Assembly: GCA_029204225.1 (NCBI GenBank)
Contig: CM055100.1
Coordinates: 58,714,975-58,778,974, forward strand
DNA from: Diphasiastrum complanatum
Taxonomy: Eukaryota > Streptophyta > Lycopodiopsida > Lycopodiales > Lycopodiaceae
DNA: 64,000 nucleotides
Reading direction: 5' to 3'
The notes beneath the pieces are model-generated. The model saw only the letters and a program-made list of their open reading frames with translations. It was not told where the DNA came from and did not search any database. Positions 60,300-64,000 of the stretch are shown here, in pieces (position 1 is the first letter of the stretch; every line of letters begins with the position of its first letter). The position numbers and the translations under genes were made by a program.

Positions 60300-61680
60300 T
60301 TTGTTTGCAAAAAACCTTTTGCCACAAGCCTTGCTTTATACTTACGTATTGATCCATCTTGGTTATAAATCTATACACTCACTTGCAAGCAAGTGACCTT
60401 GTCCTTTGAGGAAGATGAACAAGATCCCAAGTATGATTCTCCATGAGAGCATCATACTCCACTTGCATGGCATCTATCCAACTTTGTGACTTACAAGCAT
60501 CTTCATAGCAAGTTGGTTCATCAAGCATTGAAGTTAAAGAGTGTAAGAAGTGAATGGTTGAGTGTCTTCTCTTTTATCACCTTTGCAAACATATGTGAGC
60601 CTTGATGGCTTGGCCCTTTCTCTTGAAGACCTCCTTGGAGCTCTTGGGTCTTGAGGTGAATCCTCAAGATCTTCATTACTTTGTTGCTCCTTCTCAATCC
60701 TAGCAATATCCTTGGCATCAAGATGATTAGTTGCACTTTCACTCACTTGAGAAACATGTCCATCATCAAATAAAACATCTCTACTCATTATGATTTTCTT
60801 AGTGATGGGATTAAAGACTCTATATTCCTTGCTAGATTCACTATACCCAACAAAGACACCTTTGATTGATCATCTTTTTTTATTGTATCCAAAGATTGGT
60901 ATACATAACAAGGAGATCCAAATATTTTCAAATCTTTGAGATTCGGCCTCTTATCATATAGATCTTCATATGGTGTGATCCCTCCAATGGCTTTATTTGG
61001 CAACCTGTTACATAGAAAATTAGCACATGTAATGGCTTCACCGCAAAATGGTTTTGGGAGAGAGGCATCTAGCCTCAAGGCCTTAGCACACTCACAAAGA
61101 GATCTACTTTTCCTCTCAGCCACTCCATTTTGGTGAGAGCTATAAGGACAAGCTAGGTCCCTCTTAATGCCATTAGATTCACAAAGCTCTATCATCTTAT
61201 TGGAGATGTACTCTCCACCGTTATCACTTCTTAATACCTCCACATATTAAGTTGATTTTCAACTAGAGTTTTGAACTTCACAAATGAATAAAACACCATA
61301 CATACTCTTCACAGGCAATAGATAGATCCAAGCATATCTTGAATGACACACAAACTTTTGCACCTCCATTAGATACTTGAGAGAAGCTATGCACATCCGA
61401 ATGTATAGTCTCTAAAGAAGTGGAAGATCTTGAGAAAGTTAGCTTGTGAGTCTTTAAGAGACTACAAGCCTTATACAACTTACCACCCTTTGAAAAATTC
61501 TTGGGGAGGCCGATAGCTAGGTCCTTTGACATCATGATCTCCATAGACTTGAAGTTAGGATGGCCTAACCTCTTGTGCCATAGCTCCACTTGGGCGATCT
61601 CCTCCTTTGCCATATTCACGCTCTCAATGGCAACATTAGCATCCAATTTAAACAACCTTCCATGTTTAAATCCCTTTGCT
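60300..61680 (-). mobile_element. Copia remnant retaining integrase and RT start
   Basis: Minus strand: ELWHKRLGHPNFKSMEIM (GAG-pre-integrase, 61.55 kb), VLRSDNGGEYISNKMIELCE and ACPYSSHQNGVAERKSRSLC (integrase core, 61.0-61.24 kb), FGSPCYVYQSL, SRDVLFDDGHVSQ, PRRSSRERAKPSRLTYVCKG (hinge) and HTWDLVHLP (RT start, about 60.45 kb). Frame breaks occur at about 61260, 60860 and 60530. The hinge closely resembles that of the intact element at 34-37 kb, so this shows what the integrase missing there looked like. Confidence 0.88.
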
Positions 61681-62266
61681 ATGCAAACATCAGTGCACCA
61701 CTATACATGATTGGTCCATATTTAATGCACATCTTAAAGTGATTGGCCTTGTGATCTATGCCTCTAATGTGATTGGGCCAAATAGATGCATTCCAATCCT
61801 AATATCATGTGACAAATGTCACTATCTCACTAGATCTCAAGTTTGAAAAATATGACAAAAGAATATATATTGCAAATTTTCGTGCCAAGAAAGGGTCATT
61901 TTGTGTCCAAACATTGATTTTTTTATGAGATTTGATAGGAATCTGATGCAAACTCATTATATTTCCATTCAAACTTTGTGAAAGAGTGAGAGGACTGAGA
62001 CTAGAAGTCCAAATCAAGGCTAGAAGTCTATTTTGAGTTGATCAAATCAAGTGAAGCTCTTTGTGAAACTTCTAGAATCAATCTATTCAATTTTCATGAG
62101 TCATTCTTGTAGAATCCTTCAAAATAGTTCTTTTGAATCGAGATCACTTAGATCTTGCTACTTATGTCTTTGTGAACATCAAGTGAGTTGCAAGTGAGGC
62201 AAATTTTGAAAAAGAGCTTAGGGAGGGCCAAGAAGTACATCTACATTAGTACAAGTCACTAGCAAG
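61681..62266. other. Probable leader or LTR sequence of the next copia copy
   Basis: No primer site of the TGGTATCAGAG type is visible. Directly precedes a copia gag start. Confidence 0.35.
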
Positions 62267-63215
62267 ATGGGATCACTTGGATCATTCCTCTTGGAAGCTA
62301 GTGGGAGGTTAAATTCTACAAACTACTCAATATGGAAAGTGAGGATGGAGTCACTCTTGGTGCTCCAAGACCTCTTTGATATTGTCCTAGATAAAGAGGA
62401 TGAATCTCTTGGAGGACAAGTTGGCAAAGTAAAAAGGAGACAAGACTAGCACTTCATTGTATCAAAATGAATGTTGGTAATGATCTCCTAAAGGAGGTAG
62501 GCTCTTGTACTTTGGCCAAAGAAGGATAGCCTTTCATTAAAGGCAATTTATGAATCCAATAACACCTCTAGAGTACTCAAGCTTAGAAATCAAATCTTTA
62601 AAAGTATGAGAAATAGTGGTGAGAGTGCACAAGAACATGTGCTTAGAATCAAATCTCTTAATAAAGAATTGCTTCTATAGGGGATTCTTGATAATGAACT
62701 TGTACAAGTGATCCTCAATGGCCTAGGAGATGAGTTCTCCAATTTGGTTCAAAGCTTTGCCATCCAAGATGTCTTACCTTCTATTGACAAGCTACATAGT
62801 GTGCTTGTGGCCGAGGAGTGTAGGATCCTACATGTCAGAGTAGGATGAGTTCCATATCCTTGCATGACAGAGATGAGAAATCCAACTTCTCATTCAAAGG
62901 CAAAATGAAGACCAAGGGAGTCAAGAAGAATCAAAACAAGGAGTTCAAGGAGGAGGATCAAGCTTCAAGTTCAAAGGGAAGAGGCATCAAGGACAAGACC
63001 AAGCAAAAATGCTACTTTTGTGGAAAGAAGGGGCATTTTGCATCTGAGTGTGACAAGAAGAAGAATGTACAAATGGAGAGCAAACAAGAGAATCATGGTG
63101 GATTGATAGTGGGGTTAACTCCCACATCACTTTCCAAAAGGACTATTTCTCTACTTTACTCTCTTTCAATAGTGCTAAAAAGTCTATCTTTACTACAAGT
63201 GATCAAGAGTGAAGT
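62267..63215 (+). mobile_element. Copia gag to protease start, frame-broken
   Basis: MGSLGSFLLEASGRLNSTNY and SIWKVRMESLLVLQDLFDIV (62267-62400), then after frame changes LVQVILNGLGDEFSNLVQSF (about 62700), KCYFCGKKGHFASECDKKK (63007) and, in another frame, WWIDSGVNSH (about 63100). Same lineage as the intact element. Confidence 0.85.
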
Positions 63216-63681
63216 TGTTTTTTGTCAAGAAACATGGAGACAAACAGCGATTTTGAGTTGGTCAACCAAAGTTCTTACATGTGGTAGGCATCCTATTCTG
63301 TCGATTGAGTTTGAGGTGCCAACTTGTCAAATACAAGCACAACGAACAGAAGTAGAATGTACTAACGAAAGGTTGTTGACTATTGAAGAACTATTTGAAG
63401 CTCGAACCAATTCGAAGGATGTTACAGAGAAAATCCAAGAACAACAAAAGAAAAAACATGATACTCATATCAAAACTGTTGATCTTAAGGCTGAAAATTA
63501 TGCTTTGATCTATGATAGTCACCATCTAAAATTTTTTGGAAAGCTTCATATCAGGTGGATGAGACCGTACAAGGTTATTGAAGTATTTCAAAACGGTTAT
63601 GTCCAGCTTCAGTCATTGGAAGACAAATTATTGCCAACGGGTATTAACGGTTCCAAAGACAAAAAAAAATATTATCTCTAA
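62845..63681 (+). pseudogene. Chimeric ORF: copia zinc knuckle joined to gypsy integrase tail
   Basis: 278 open codons. Residues 1-80 are copia gag with CYFCGKKGHFASEC; the protease region then continues out of its natural frame. From about 63290 the sequence is the end of a gypsy integrase: IEFEVPTCQIQAQRTEVE, RLLTIEELFEAR, FFGKLHIRWMRPYKVIEVFQ, NGYVQLQSLEDKLL and LPTGINGSKDKKKYYL. The join lies between 63180 and 63290. It is probably an insertion or recombination scar that happens to stay open; a function is unlikely but not excluded. Confidence 0.75.
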
Positions 63682-64000
63682 CAAAGGAATTCGAGGGGAG
63701 AATTTTTCAAGTATCTTTCGAGTATCATTCAAGGATCCACCCCAAATTTTTCTTTTTCTTTGATTTATATCTTTATTACTTAATTGTTATTTATTATTTT
63801 ATTCACTATTTACTTTTTGAATTTTGGAAATCCCTTTTATTAAATGTATATGCGCACACGTGTTGCCACCTATCATTCATATTTATGTGTTTATTTATGA
63901 TTTCACAAAAGATGTGATATTTCAATTTAAATGATCTAAAGGTAATTAAGATTATCCTTTGTGTTGTCACAAAGATCTGTAGAGATACTGCTCTTGATTA
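63682..64000. other. Gypsy 3' flank, no gene seen
   Basis: AATTCGAGGGGAGAATTTTT right after the gypsy integrase tail could be the polypurine tract and LTR start of that relic. The window ends before this can be tested. Confidence 0.35.

Overview
The window looks like nuclear DNA from a land plant with a large, repeat-rich genome. The evidence is GT-AG introns, several Ty1/copia lineages, a Ty3/gypsy chromovirus, CACTA (tnp2) transposons, eight long microsatellites and very low gene density. A gymnosperm or fern would fit, but the sequence does not decide it. No tRNA, rRNA, CRISPR array or bacterial operon structure was seen.

Layout. 1-1.1 kb: remnant of a copia element (-) with primer-binding site and a probable LTR. 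1.2-7 kb: the least ordinary block. It holds an intron-containing gene of unknown function (+), a 337-codon intronless ORF with a CENH3/H3-type histone fold and a long extra C-terminal part (-), an intergenic array of about ten copies of a 17-20 bp motif, the tail of a second unknown gene (+), and a transposase-like gene (-) broken by a TIR element. 7.2-7.7 kb: gypsy relic. 8.9-12.95 kb: CACTA transposase gene (-). 13.3-13.7 kb: SET-domain relic. 14.7-15.8 kb: truncated BAHD acyltransferase gene. 17.9-19.1 kb: second, decayed and inverted copy of the unknown gene from 1.2-2.4 kb. 21.7-25.6 kb: copia remnants, one nested in the opposite orientation. 28.0-29.5 kb: second, inverted copy of the transposase-like and companion-gene unit, with a longer companion gene. 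31.3-32.5 kb: second CACTA relic. 32.689-37.880 kb: complete, very young copia element (identical 682 bp LTRs, TSD GTATC, uninterrupted 1000-codon ORF) that lacks integrase. 37.9-38.8 kb: repeated SET-domain exon relics. 39-43 kb: repeats and microsatellites. 43.2-46.05 kb: copia remnants. 46.05-46.47 kb: a large quasi-palindrome. 47.8-49.5 kb: decayed SAM-methyltransferase gene. 49.65-56.28 kb: gypsy chromovirus with unusual AGTTA...TAACT LTR ends. It was inserted into an ORF, and one LTR was later split by a 767 bp inversion. 57.2-63.7 kb: further copia pieces and one copia-gypsy chimera.

How the parts relate. Most of the window is TE layered on TE. Genes of other kinds (histone-like, SET, BAHD, methyltransferase, two unknown families) are mostly truncated or duplicated and lie beside mobile DNA. 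The best candidates for something undescribed are the CENH3-like fusion ORF with its motif array, the duplicated transposase plus companion-gene unit, the integrase-less young copia element, and the gypsy element with non-TG/CA ends. No homology search could be run, so family calls rest on motifs read directly.
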